From assembly GCF_900108085.1 (NCBI RefSeq), contig NZ_FNVR01000002.1, positions 103,252-167,251 of the forward strand: 64,000 bases of DNA, given 5' to 3'. Below are positions 42,452-50,876 of this stretch, in pieces. Position 1 is the stretch's first letter, and every line of letters starts with the position of its first letter. The stretch is from Algoriphagus boritolerans DSM 17298 = JCM 18970. GTDB lineage: Bacteria > Bacteroidota > Bacteroidia > Cytophagales > Cyclobacteriaceae. Below the pieces are notes generated by a model that saw only the letters and a program-made list of their open reading frames with translations, made no database searches and was not told the DNA's origin. The translations under genes were made by a program, and so were the position numbers.

Positions 42452-44854
42452 ATGAATAGAATTATACTGCTTTTAATCTTTTTGATAGGACAAGGAGCCT
42501 GGGCACAGACTACTGCACCTACCAAAAGAGAAGTCATTGGTCGGGATATCGGTCAACTCAAAGGGATAAAAATATCCGGACGAATCATCGATGCGATTTC
42601 CGGAGAGGCATTAATCGGGGCTACCGTAACAGTGCCTGAATTGGATGTCACGAAAATCACCGATAACAACGGCAGCTTTGAGCTCATACTTGATCGTGCA
42701 GAATACACTATCCAATTTCGGTATGTAGGATACGAGACAATCGACTACCCGATCACCGCTGTGGGTGATGGTAGAATGTCCATTCGGATGCTTCAAGAGG
42801 ACTTTCAGTTGGATGATGTGGTGATTTTTGGTCGGGATCCGGAGAAAAATATCCGATCAACTGATATGGGGGCAATTAATCTGAACATGAATACGATTCG
42901 GGAATTGCCTCCATTTCTGGGAGAAATAGATATTGTTAGATCTTTGGCCACCCTACCGGGAGTCAGTCAAGTAGGTGAAGCATCCTCAGGGCTGAATGTC
43001 CGGGGTGGAGGAGTCGATCAAAACCTGATTCAGTTTGCCGGTGCACCGATCTACAATCCCTCTCACATGTTTGGATTGTTTACAGCTTTCAATGCCGATG
43101 TGGTCAATGATGTTACGCTGTACAAAGCGGTAGTGCCTGCCAGATTTGGTGGCAGAAGTTCAGCGATTTTGGATATTCTACCCAAAGCCGGAAGTGTGGA
43201 TAAGTGGGGAGGCGACTTGATGTTAAGTAATTATTCAGGTAAGCTTTCACTGAATGGGCCATTGATCAAGGATAAAGTTTCGATTTTGGGTGGATTCAGA
43301 CTATCCTATATCAATTGGTTTCTTAACTCCCTCAGCAATCCAACAGTAAAGAATTCTCAGGCAAACTTTTATGACGGAAATCTGGTGATTAGCGCTCCAG
43401 TCTCTGAAAACAATGAATTCACATACAGCTATTACACCAGCTATGATGACTTTGCGTTTGCCTCGGATACGACTATCTCATGGAAAAATACAGCCCATTC
43501 CCTTCAATGGAAAAGCAAGCTTAGTTCCAGGTTGAGTTTGGAGGCACTGGGCTACTATTCGCTCTATGACTACGGAATCTTCAACCAAAGTGGGATCAAT
43601 GATTTTGAAATCAAGTCAGGAATTCAGGATTTGGGAGGAAAACTTTTTCTGGGGTATAATTTCAATGAGACCAATAAAATCTTCTTTGGGGGTGAATTTA
43701 AGCAGGTAAAAATCCAACCGGGGGAATTGGTTCCTACCGGAGCCGAGCAAGAGATTTTACCTCAGAAAGTCCAGGATGAGCTAGGTCAAGAAGCTGGAAT
43801 TCACTTTCAGCATGAATTTGAATTGGGAGAAAAGTTCGGGTTTTCTTATGGCATTCGCTATGATACTTACCGCTATCTGGGGCCACGAACAGTCAGGCAG
43901 TACGAAGAAACTAAGCCGGTCTCGGATGGAAGTGCGATCAGCGAAACAGCTTTTGGAGAAGGAGAACCCATCCAAACCTACAATGGTCTTGGCCCTAGAG
44001 CTTCATTCCGCTATTCTTTCAGCAAATCAAGTTCGGTCAAACTTGGATATAACAAAATGTACCAGTTTATCCATTTGATATCCAACACGGCGACCATTGC
44101 ACCAACGGATGTATGGAAGCTCAGCGACAACTTCCTGGAACCTCAGATTGCTGATCAGTATTCTTTAGGCTTCTATAACAACTTCAAGGGGAATATCTTC
44201 GAAACATCCCTCGAGGTCTATTACAAAGACCTTCAGAATGTGGTAGAGTACAAAGACGGAGCGACCCTGATCATGCAAAATCATCTGGAAACAGAACTCA
44301 TACCCGCGGAAGGTCAGGCTTATGGCGTGGAACTTTATGTCAAAAAGAACCTCGGGAGATTGACCGGATGGGTTTCTTATACCTATTCTCGAACACTCCG
44401 ACGGGTCATCACGCCATTCGAAGAGGAGAATATAAACAACGGCGAATGGTATGCTTCCAATTTTGACAAACCCCATGATTTGACTTTGATCGGGAATTAT
44501 AAAGTCAGTACGAATACCTCCATCTCAGCAACTTTTGCTTACAATACAGGCCGTCCAGTGACTTTCCCCGAAGCGAAGTTTGATTATTCAGGTAATAACC
44601 TGGCCTATTTTAATTCTCGAAATCAGCAGCGCATTCCTGATTTTCACCGCTTGGATTTTTCAGTCAACTTCAAACTCAAAGGTAAAGGACTCTTCTTTGA
44701 CGGGGATTGGACGTTTTCGGTCCTGAATGTTTATGGTCGAAAGAATCCTTTCTCTATCTTCTTTGATGATGCCGAAAATGCTCCTCCTCAAGCGCTGCGT
44801 TTAGCCATTTTGGGTGTGCCGCTTCCTAGTTTGAGTTATTCAATTAAATTTTAA
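42452..44854 (+). CDS. TonB-dependent receptor
   Basis: The 800-residue outer-membrane transporter has a signal peptide (ends AWAQ), a carboxypeptidase-regulatory-like domain (about 35-115: GRIIDAISGEALIGATVTV), a plug (about 125-230: VRSLATLPGVSQVGE, GLNVRGGGVDQNLIQF) and a long beta-barrel ending LSYSIKF with terminal Phe. The ATG at 42452 begins the signal peptide and lies 10 bases after the lipoprotein gene. A DUF4249 lipoprotein follows after 4 bases. No SusD partner is present, so this is not a classical polysaccharide utilisation pair; iron chelate or peptide uptake is more likely. Confidence 0.9.
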   Translation: MNRIILLLIFLIGQGAWAQTTAPTKREVIGRDIGQLKGIKISGRIIDAISGEALIGATVTVPELDVTKITDNNGSFELILDRAEYTIQFRYVGYETIDYPITAVGDGRMSIRMLQEDFQLDDVVIFGRDPEKNIRSTDMGAINLNMNTIRELPPFLGEIDIVRSLATLPGVSQVGEASSGLNVRGGGVDQNLIQFAGAPIYNPSHMFGLFTAFNADVVNDVTLYKAVVPARFGGRSSAILDILPKAGSVDKWGGDLMLSNYSGKLSLNGPLIKDKVSILGGFRLSYINWFLNSLSNPTVKNSQANFYDGNLVISAPVSENNEFTYSYYTSYDDFAFASDTTISWKNTAHSLQWKSKLSSRLSLEALGYYSLYDYGIFNQSGINDFEIKSGIQDLGGKLFLGYNFNETNKIFFGGEFKQVKIQPGELVPTGAEQEILPQKVQDELGQEAGIHFQHEFELGEKFGFSYGIRYDTYRYLGPRTVRQYEETKPVSDGSAISETAFGEGEPIQTYNGLGPRASFRYSFSKSSSVKLGYNKMYQFIHLISNTATIAPTDVWKLSDNFLEPQIADQYSLGFYNNFKGNIFETSLEVYYKDLQNVVEYKDGATLIMQNHLETELIPAEGQAYGVELYVKKNLGRLTGWVSYTYSRTLRRVITPFEEENINNGEWYASNFDKPHDLTLIGNYKVSTNTSISATFAYNTGRPVTFPEAKFDYSGNNLAYFNSRNQQRIPDFHRLDFSVNFKLKGKGLFFDGDWTFSVLNVYGRKNPFSIFFDDAENAPPQALRLAILGVPLPSLSYSIKF

Positions 44855-44858
44855 TCTG

Positions 44859-45905
44859 ATGCTAAAAAGACTGATCAATCTTTTCCTTCTTTTGCCAATG
44901 GCCTGCATCGATCCCTATGAGGTGACAGTGCCTGATGGACAGCAGTTGTTGACCGTGGAAGGTTTGATTCATACCGGTCCCGGACCTCATGCTATTACAC
45001 TGACAAGAAGCGATACATACGGAAGTGTATTTGAAGGCTTGATCCGGCCGGTCACGGGTGCTACGGTAGTGGTGCGTGACGATGAGGGCAGAATCACTTT
45101 TTTGGCCGAGGGCCAGGATAGCAGGGGAAGTTATTTTACCCCTGTTGGTTTCCAGGCTGAAATCGGCAAATCTTATACACTCCAAATCCAAACCGCTGAT
45201 GAAAGAGTCTACACTTCACTGCCAGAGCGGGTAGAATCTGTCCCTGAGATTGAAGATATTGGCGTTAAAACCGTCACTATCCCCGTAGAAGGAGAAATAA
45301 TTCCAAGATCTGGCGTTCAGCTCATCTCCGAAATCAATGATCCAGCAGATCAAAATAATTTTTATTTCTGGAGATTGAGTCCGGTAGTTCATGTGCTGGA
45401 GGCAAGACCGGATTTATTCACGGATCGGGAGTTTCGTACTTCTGCGCCTAAAGATTGCTGCTCGGTGTGTTACCGGACTGAGAGCACAGGCAACCAAAGC
45501 TTGTTTATTGCTCAGGATGATAATTTTAACGGGTTGAACACCCGAATTCCTGCCGCCTTTATCGAGGATAACGGGCTTCGCTTTGTGAATACACTGAGAG
45601 TTGATTTGAAGCAATACGCCATTTCACAGGAGGCGTTTAGATTTCTCCGTCTGGTGAAGCAGCAAGCAGAGATCAGTGGATCAATTTTCGATCCTCCTCC
45701 GGCTACAATCCGTGGCAATATGATCAGCCTGGACAATCCTGATGAAGTGGTTTTGGGCTATTTTATGGCAGCCGGGGAATCCACTAGGCGGATTTATATC
45801 AGTAAAGCTGACCTGACTTTTCAACAAAATGCCGGGATCATACCGGACGATTGTAGAACCGTGTCAGGGGCTAGTGTGAATCCTCCATTTGACTGGAATC
45901 CATAA
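44859..45905 (+). CDS. DUF4249 lipoprotein
   Basis: The 348-residue protein has a lipoprotein signal (LFLLLPMAC, Cys16) and the DUF4249 pattern: LLTVEGLIHTGPGPHAITLTR near the N-terminus, GATVVVRDDEGRITFL and the central CCSVCYR region. DUF4249 proteins are regularly encoded directly after TonB-dependent receptors in Bacteroidota and are thought to be surface partners. This copy follows the receptor by 4 bases and a terminator ends the operon. The CCxxC cluster near residue 201 is notable and may form disulfides or bind a metal. Confidence 0.85.
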   Translation: MLKRLINLFLLLPMACIDPYEVTVPDGQQLLTVEGLIHTGPGPHAITLTRSDTYGSVFEGLIRPVTGATVVVRDDEGRITFLAEGQDSRGSYFTPVGFQAEIGKSYTLQIQTADERVYTSLPERVESVPEIEDIGVKTVTIPVEGEIIPRSGVQLISEINDPADQNNFYFWRLSPVVHVLEARPDLFTDREFRTSAPKDCCSVCYRTESTGNQSLFIAQDDNFNGLNTRIPAAFIEDNGLRFVNTLRVDLKQYAISQEAFRFLRLVKQQAEISGSIFDPPPATIRGNMISLDNPDEVVLGYFMAAGESTRRIYISKADLTFQQNAGIIPDDCRTVSGASVNPPFDWNP

Positions 45906-45907
45906 GG

Positions 45908-45928
45908 AAATCCCGAACCGGGATTTTC
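45908..45928. terminator. terminator between the DUF4249 and GH57 genes
   Basis: AAATCCCG-AAC-CGGGATTT (45908-45926) with a short T run, placed between convergent genes. Confidence 0.75.
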
Positions 45929-45957
45929 TCATGCTTTTCCAAAATATTCTTTGAAAA

Positions 45958-47163
45958 TCAGGAATTCGTTTCTTTAGTTTTTTCCTTCACGCGAAGTATG
46001 AAATCACTCAATGCATTCATGAAGTTTATAAATGCATCATAGGGGGTATCATACGGGCTAAAATACTCATGAACTGATCCGTCGGAGAAGAATTTGGTGC
46101 ACATGTAATAGAAGTGATCCGACGTCTGTAAGTATCCCCAATCGCGTTGGATCTCCGGATCATCGATTTCTCTTACCAACTTTTCCATTTCATACAGCCG
46201 GTCAAAGGCTTCATCCTGCATATCGTTACCCAACCATGCAGTCAAATCCCGCTCCTCATCCGCCCATGAGATTGGAATGGGTACATGAATTTTACTTACT
46301 CCGGGTGCAGATGCAGCTACTTCTGAAGGGGTGGAAAAGGTGAAACTGGATTGGTCCAATACTGCTGCCGGCAAGTGTCTCATGAATTCAAAAATACCTG
46401 TCTCGGCCCACTGATGTTCTCCAAAGGTTTCGTAGTCCATGAAAAGATTCAAGACTTGTTCTTCTTTTGGAATCGCGTTGATCCATTTAACGAATTTATC
46501 CGTCGTCAGCGGGTAATCCGGCCAAGTCTTATTGCTGAATCTGAATGCAATATCATCGGAAAGCAGGAAGTTCTTAAGCAGGACTTTCAACTTTGGTTCT
46601 ATGACATTGGTATAGACGTAATTTGGACTTTTCCATCCGAGAACATGCTTTGCTCCTTCGGTCAAAACTGCCTCATAGCCTAGTTCTGCCACCATTGCAC
46701 CGATTTGATCAGAATAGATCAGCTCCGTATTTCGGAATACTTTGGGAGTATATCCGTTGAAAAGCTCCTTTATCCTATCCTGATGTTTTTTGACTAAGCG
46801 GTTAAATTCTTCCTTGCTTTTGAGCGCAGCCAAGGAGTGCGTATAGGTTTCATTGAGTAGCTCGACTTGCCCTGTAGCCACTAGCTTCTGGAAACTTTCG
46901 AGCACATCCGGCGCATAGGCTTCCATTTGGTCCAAAAAGGTGCCTGAGAGCGAAAAGGCAACCTTAAATTTCCCGTTATATTTCTGGATTAATTCGAGGA
47001 GCAAAGCATTCATGGGCAAATAGCATTTTTGGGCTACTTTGCGAATCACATTTCGATTTAGGTAATCATCCCAATAATAGTGATCTTCTCCAATATCAAA
47101 AAACCGGTAAGGTTTCAATCTAAAAGGTTGGTGCACCTGAAAGTAAAAGCAGATGGTTCTCAT
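45958..47163 (-). CDS. GH57 family glycoside hydrolase (alpha-amylase-like)
   Basis: The 401-residue protein is a GH57 enzyme acting on alpha-glucans. Family regions visible are FYFQVHQPFRLKPY at the start (His of region 1), FRNTELIYSD with a Glu of the kind used as nucleophile (region 3), and FMDYETFGEHQW with the Asp of region 4. No signal peptide is seen, so it is cytoplasmic. The ATG at 47163 overlaps the stop of the GT4 gene by 4 bases (ATGA). With the debranching enzyme and GT4 gene it forms a glycogen-type module. Confidence 0.87.
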   Translation of the reverse strand: MRTICFYFQVHQPFRLKPYRFFDIGEDHYYWDDYLNRNVIRKVAQKCYLPMNALLLELIQKYNGKFKVAFSLSGTFLDQMEAYAPDVLESFQKLVATGQVELLNETYTHSLAALKSKEEFNRLVKKHQDRIKELFNGYTPKVFRNTELIYSDQIGAMVAELGYEAVLTEGAKHVLGWKSPNYVYTNVIEPKLKVLLKNFLLSDDIAFRFSNKTWPDYPLTTDKFVKWINAIPKEEQVLNLFMDYETFGEHQWAETGIFEFMRHLPAAVLDQSSFTFSTPSEVAASAPGVSKIHVPIPISWADEERDLTAWLGNDMQDEAFDRLYEMEKLVREIDDPEIQRDWGYLQTSDHFYYMCTKFFSDGSVHEYFSPYDTPYDAFINFMNALSDFILRVKEKTKETNS

Positions 47164-48449
47164 GATCGTTCGGCTAAAGTTTTTTCGTATACAGAGATTA
47201 GTTTGGCAGCCACATGCTCCCATTTTAATTTTTTCAGTTCCTCGCTTCCCAGCTCTTTAAACATTTTGGAAATACCCTCGTAATGCAGCAGTGCAAAAAT
47301 AGCGTCAGCCATGGCGTCTACATCCCAAAAATCAACCTTAATGGCATTTCTGAGTACTTCTGCTACTCCGGATTGCTTGGAAATAATCACCGGGGTATTG
47401 TGACGAACCGCCTCAAGCGGAGCAATTCCAAAAGGCTCTGATACCGACGGCATCACATACACGTCTGAAATCGCATACATATGATCCACATCATCCCCTT
47501 TTAAGAATCCGGTAAAATGGAATTTCGTAGCCATTCGTAGCTCTGCCACTCGGTCAATCATCCTATTCAGAAGGTCACCGTTACCTGCCATCACAAAGCG
47601 GACGTTTGGGTCTCGATCGATCACCTTTTTTGCGGCTTCCACAAAGTACTCAGGACCTTTTTGGAAAGTAATCCGTCCCAAAAATGTCACAATTTTCTCA
47701 GGCACCTTTTTTTCGTATTCTGATTTGATGATGTCTGCATCAAGGACGGCATTGTGAAGCACGGTAATCTTACTGGCCGGCACTCCGTATTTCCTGACGA
47801 TGATGTTTTTGGTGAGTTGACTCACAGCGACAATATGGTCTGCAGCATGCATACCTGCCCGCTCGATGTCATAAACAGGCTGATTTACAGTTTCTCCGGA
47901 ACGGTCGTACTCCGTGGCATGAACGTGGACCACCAATGGTTTTCCGCTTATTTCTTTGGCTGCAATACCAGCAGGGAAGGCCAGCCAATCGTGGGCGTGA
48001 ATGATATCAAAGTTACTCTTGTCACGGGCAATCTGAGCCGCTACCAGCGCGTATCGGGAAACTTCCTCCATGAGGTTTTTGCCGTATTTTCCGCTGAATT
48101 CAAATTTATCCGAGAAAATACTTTCTTCTACATCCGTCCGATCATGAATCGAGTAATCGGTAAATTTTTTAAACTGCTCAGGACCTAAGTAAGGCACCAA
48201 AAAGCTGCTTACTTCCAGATATGTGAGGTTTTTCCAAAATTTCTTAAACCGCTTCTCGCGATAATCAATCCGAACATCACTTCCGTTTACAAAGTCAGCC
48301 AGGGGCTCTTCGTCACCCCAGAGTTTGGGTACTACGAATATTACTTCCTGATTATGATGATTCATGCCCTTGACTAAGCCATAGCAAGCGGTGCCTAATC
48401 CTCCAGAAATATGGGGTGGAAATTCCCACCCAAACATTAAAACTCTCAT
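47160..48449 (-). CDS. GT4 glycosyltransferase, glycogen synthase-like
   Basis: The 429-residue GT-B enzyme begins VLMFGWEFPPHISGGLGTAC, where GGLGT resembles the KxGGL donor loop of glycogen synthases. The C-terminal half has VTFLGRITFQKGPEYFVEA and the E-x7-E motif SEPFGIAPLEAV. It is between the debranching enzyme (12 bases upstream) and GH57 (4-base overlap), an order often seen in Bacteroidota alpha-glucan clusters. It probably extends storage glucan with a nucleotide sugar, but a sucrose- or trehalose-type acceptor is not excluded. Confidence 0.85.
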   Translation of the reverse strand: MRVLMFGWEFPPHISGGLGTACYGLVKGMNHHNQEVIFVVPKLWGDEEPLADFVNGSDVRIDYREKRFKKFWKNLTYLEVSSFLVPYLGPEQFKKFTDYSIHDRTDVEESIFSDKFEFSGKYGKNLMEEVSRYALVAAQIARDKSNFDIIHAHDWLAFPAGIAAKEISGKPLVVHVHATEYDRSGETVNQPVYDIERAGMHAADHIVAVSQLTKNIIVRKYGVPASKITVLHNAVLDADIIKSEYEKKVPEKIVTFLGRITFQKGPEYFVEAAKKVIDRDPNVRFVMAGNGDLLNRMIDRVAELRMATKFHFTGFLKGDDVDHMYAISDVYVMPSVSEPFGIAPLEAVRHNTPVIISKQSGVAEVLRNAIKVDFWDVDAMADAIFALLHYEGISKMFKELGSEELKKLKWEHVAAKLISVYEKTLAERS

Positions 48450-48461
48450 AAAAAAGTCATT

Positions 48462-50378
48462 TTAAATTCTTTTGACTAAGTCCATCATTCTGAGCAATTC
48501 TGCTACGCTCCATGCCTGCGAAATAGAGCCTTTAGGGCGGTGAGGAGGATCCCCATCGTAAATTTCAGCTACAGTTCCGATTCCATATTGAGTCATAACT
48601 CCGTCAAATCCCTTGATGATTTTTTGGACAAAGTTTTTGGCTGCTTTTCCATGAAGTTTCAGATAACCTTCTACAAAATGCCCTAAAAGCCAAGTCCAAA
48701 CCGTTCCATTATGATAGGCATTGTCCCTACTTATTTGATTTCCAAAATAGTAGCCTTTGTATCCGGGATCATCAGGTGAAAGTGACCGGAGCCCTCGTGT
48801 AGTTAGTAATTTGGATTTGACCAGCTCAAGGATTTTATCATTTTTTTCTTCACTGAGCATGGTATAGGGAAGCGATGTCGCAAACAACATGTTTGGCCGA
48901 ATAGACCAATCCTTTTCCTCTCCATCTACCACATCAGCTAAGTAACCGTAGTCCCATGACCAAAACTCCCTGTCGAATGAATCGCTAACCTGTGCAGCCA
49001 ATACCGCAAACTCTTCTTCCCCGCTCAATTCATGGAAGAAGGAAAGGGCATTGTACCAAAGCGCCTGAATCTCGACCGGACTACCAATACGAGGGGTGAC
49101 CGGACCATCCGGAGTAATCGCATCCATCCAAGTCAAAGCCACATCTTTTCGACCTCCCCAGATAAGCCCGTTATCCATCATGTGGATGTTGTATTCGGTT
49201 CCGTTTCGATAGCCATCGATAATGCCTCGAAGTTTCTCAAGATAGCGATCCTTTATTGTTTTTTTGTCGCCGGTATAAACAATGTATTGCTGGAGCGTCC
49301 AAAAAAACCATAATGGGGCATCCATTGCAGTCATATTGGTGAAATCACCACTTCCGATGTTTGGAAATAGAGGTCCCTTGAGATCTCTGGACATCGTATC
49401 CATGATCTTAAGAAAGGTTTCCGTGTCGCCGTTTGACAGGGTCAGACCAGGTGCAGCGATGAATGTATCTCTGCCCCACCATCCAAACCAAGGATAACCT
49501 GCGATGATTCTTGTATCACCATTACGGGCTCTGATGAATTGACCGGCTGAATTTTTGAGGCAGTTTTCAAAGTTGTTTCTCGGAATCCTTCGCGCGATTT
49601 CCTTTTGAAAGGCTTTTTGACGAGTTTTTGGATCTGCCTCCGTCAGCCCCGCCGAAAAGATGACAGACTCTCCTTTTGCTATTTCAAATTCAAAATAACC
49701 CGGTACAAAAAGGTCCTCTTGGTATTCATACCCTCGTTCCCGCTCCTGAATGTATTCTATATTGTGATACCAATTAGGCTTGGATATGAATTCATTTTTC
49801 TTCGAAAGCTGAAGAAAAAGTGGATCATACTCCTTGTAAAGTTGAAATTTCGTGCCACAGGATACTTTAGTGAAGTTTTTGTTAAGGGTGTCGTTTGCTT
49901 TTGATAGACTGTGATAACCTCTGAAAGCTAAAAAGGGCTGAATTTGAATTTTAGTAGGTGAATTGGCATCAAGCAGCGTATACCGGATCATGACCCGATC
50001 CCTGTTGGTGTCGAGAATCAATTCCTTTTGCAATACCACTCCTCCAACCCGATAAGTAAGCTTTGGGATGGGTTCTGAATCAAAATCCTCCAAATATTTA
50101 TGACCTCGGGGAGAGTAATTACCGGGATATTTATTTATTCCAAGGTTGAAACTCGCTCCATGCTGAATCACCGTCTCATGAACAGTGGATAACATGACAT
50201 GGTTTTGAGAATCGATCTGGGGCTGCGGGACGACTAATAAACCGTGGTACTTGCGTGTGTTACATCCGATAATTGTAGTACTCGTATAGGTGCCAGAACG
50301 ATTCGTCCGAATTATCTCTCGTTCGAGGGAATAATTCAGGTTGATTAATTGGGTTTTATCAAAGTGGATATAACTCAT
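48462..50378 (-). CDS. amylo-alpha-1,6-glucosidase (glycogen debranching enzyme)
   Basis: The 638-residue protein has an N-terminal glycogen-debranching domain (about 20-240: TRKYHGLLVVPQPQ) and a C-terminal GH133-like (alpha/alpha)6 barrel with GYPWFGWWGRDTFIAAPGL near residue 298 and ISRDNAYHNGTVWTWLLG near 570. Such proteins remove alpha-1,6 branches from glycogen. Absence of a signal peptide fits a cytoplasmic role. It is the first gene of the minus-strand alpha-glucan operon. Confidence 0.9.
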   Translation of the reverse strand: MSYIHFDKTQLINLNYSLEREIIRTNRSGTYTSTTIIGCNTRKYHGLLVVPQPQIDSQNHVMLSTVHETVIQHGASFNLGINKYPGNYSPRGHKYLEDFDSEPIPKLTYRVGGVVLQKELILDTNRDRVMIRYTLLDANSPTKIQIQPFLAFRGYHSLSKANDTLNKNFTKVSCGTKFQLYKEYDPLFLQLSKKNEFISKPNWYHNIEYIQERERGYEYQEDLFVPGYFEFEIAKGESVIFSAGLTEADPKTRQKAFQKEIARRIPRNNFENCLKNSAGQFIRARNGDTRIIAGYPWFGWWGRDTFIAAPGLTLSNGDTETFLKIMDTMSRDLKGPLFPNIGSGDFTNMTAMDAPLWFFWTLQQYIVYTGDKKTIKDRYLEKLRGIIDGYRNGTEYNIHMMDNGLIWGGRKDVALTWMDAITPDGPVTPRIGSPVEIQALWYNALSFFHELSGEEEFAVLAAQVSDSFDREFWSWDYGYLADVVDGEEKDWSIRPNMLFATSLPYTMLSEEKNDKILELVKSKLLTTRGLRSLSPDDPGYKGYYFGNQISRDNAYHNGTVWTWLLGHFVEGYLKLHGKAAKNFVQKIIKGFDGVMTQYGIGTVAEIYDGDPPHRPKGSISQAWSVAELLRMMDLVKRI

Positions 50379-50444
50379 AAGAGGAAAATTGTAAACATTT
50401 AAAAATAGAGTTTTGTATTGATAAGAAAAATTATGTGGAAAAAT

Positions 50445-50473
50445 AAAAGGTTATGTTTCCATAACCTTTTTTA
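50445..50473. terminator. hairpin with T runs on both strands
   Basis: AAAAGGTTATG-TTTC-CATAACCTTTT (50445-50470) is an 11-bp perfect stem with T-rich tails in both directions. It most likely ends the minus-strand small gene at 50491. Confidence 0.75.
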
Positions 50474-50490
50474 ATCTAATGCCAGATCTG

Positions 50491-50631
50491 TCAAGAATGA
50501 ATCATTTCCCGCTGGACTTCATCGAAATTTTTCAGGGATTCTTCAAATTTCACAAAGTAATTTTGAACCAAACGAATATTAACTGGCTTGACCACCGGAA
50601 ATTTTGGGGAATTTTTGAACAAAGTAAACAT
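50491..50631 (-). CDS. 46-residue hypothetical small protein
   Basis: An open frame runs from ATG (50629-50631) to TGA (50491-50493) and encodes a protein starting MFTLFKNSPKFPVVKPVNIR and ending EVQREMIHS. The second half is an amphipathic helix (NYFVKFEESLKNFDEVQREM). Codon use looks coding, and an intrinsic terminator begins about 20 bases after the stop. No family is recognised. It lies between tRNA-His and the glucan operon, on the same strand as both, and could be read from the tRNA promoter past its terminator. Confidence 0.5.
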   Translation of the reverse strand: MFTLFKNSPKFPVVKPVNIRLVQNYFVKFEESLKNFDEVQREMIHS

Positions 50632-50697
50632 CTGAGTGTGGTTTAGTTTGGAATGGATTTGTCAAATGTTGTGCCAACTCACACTCCTTTACAAAAC

Positions 50698-50719
50698 AAA
50701 AACCCCTCGATTTGAGGGG
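50698..50719 (-). terminator. terminator of tRNA-His
   Basis: On the minus strand CCCCTC-AAATC-GAGGGG is followed by T5, directly after the tRNA 3-prime end. Confidence 0.85.
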
Positions 50720-50723
50720 CTTG

Positions 50724-50797
50724 GGTGAAAGACCGGGTTCGAACCGGCGGCCTCTGGATCCACAAACCAGCGCTCTAACCAGCTGAGCTACAATCAC
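50724..50797 (-). tRNA. tRNA-His (GTG anticodon), with stem mismatches
   Basis: The minus strand folds as a 74-base cloverleaf: D stem GCTC/GAGC, anticodon loop TTGTGGA with GTG at 34-36, T arm with GGTTCGAACC, and discriminator C73. A G stands at position -1 (base 50798), the identity mark of tRNA-His. CCA is not encoded. Odd points: the acceptor strands GTGATTG and CTTTCAC leave T-T mismatches at 5-68 and 6-67, and the anticodon stem CTGGT/TCCAG has a T-T at 31-39. Function is still likely, since all identity elements are present. Confidence 0.85.
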
Positions 50798-50876
50798 CGT
50801 GTAATCCCATTTGGAAGTGGATGTCTCAAATGGTTTGCAAAAGTAATAAATTAGAATATTTAGAGCAAGCCAGCAC

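Noticed and set aside
40978..45905. Reading the TonB receptor operon as a polysaccharide utilisation locus
   Set aside because: There is no SusD homolog and no carbohydrate-active enzyme in the operon; the nearby GH57 module is on the other strand with its own unit and lacks signal peptides.
50579..50797. A 72-codon minus-strand frame with VAQLVRALVCGSRGRRFEP
   Set aside because: It is the usual false protein read through a tRNA gene; the tRNA-His fold explains the sequence.
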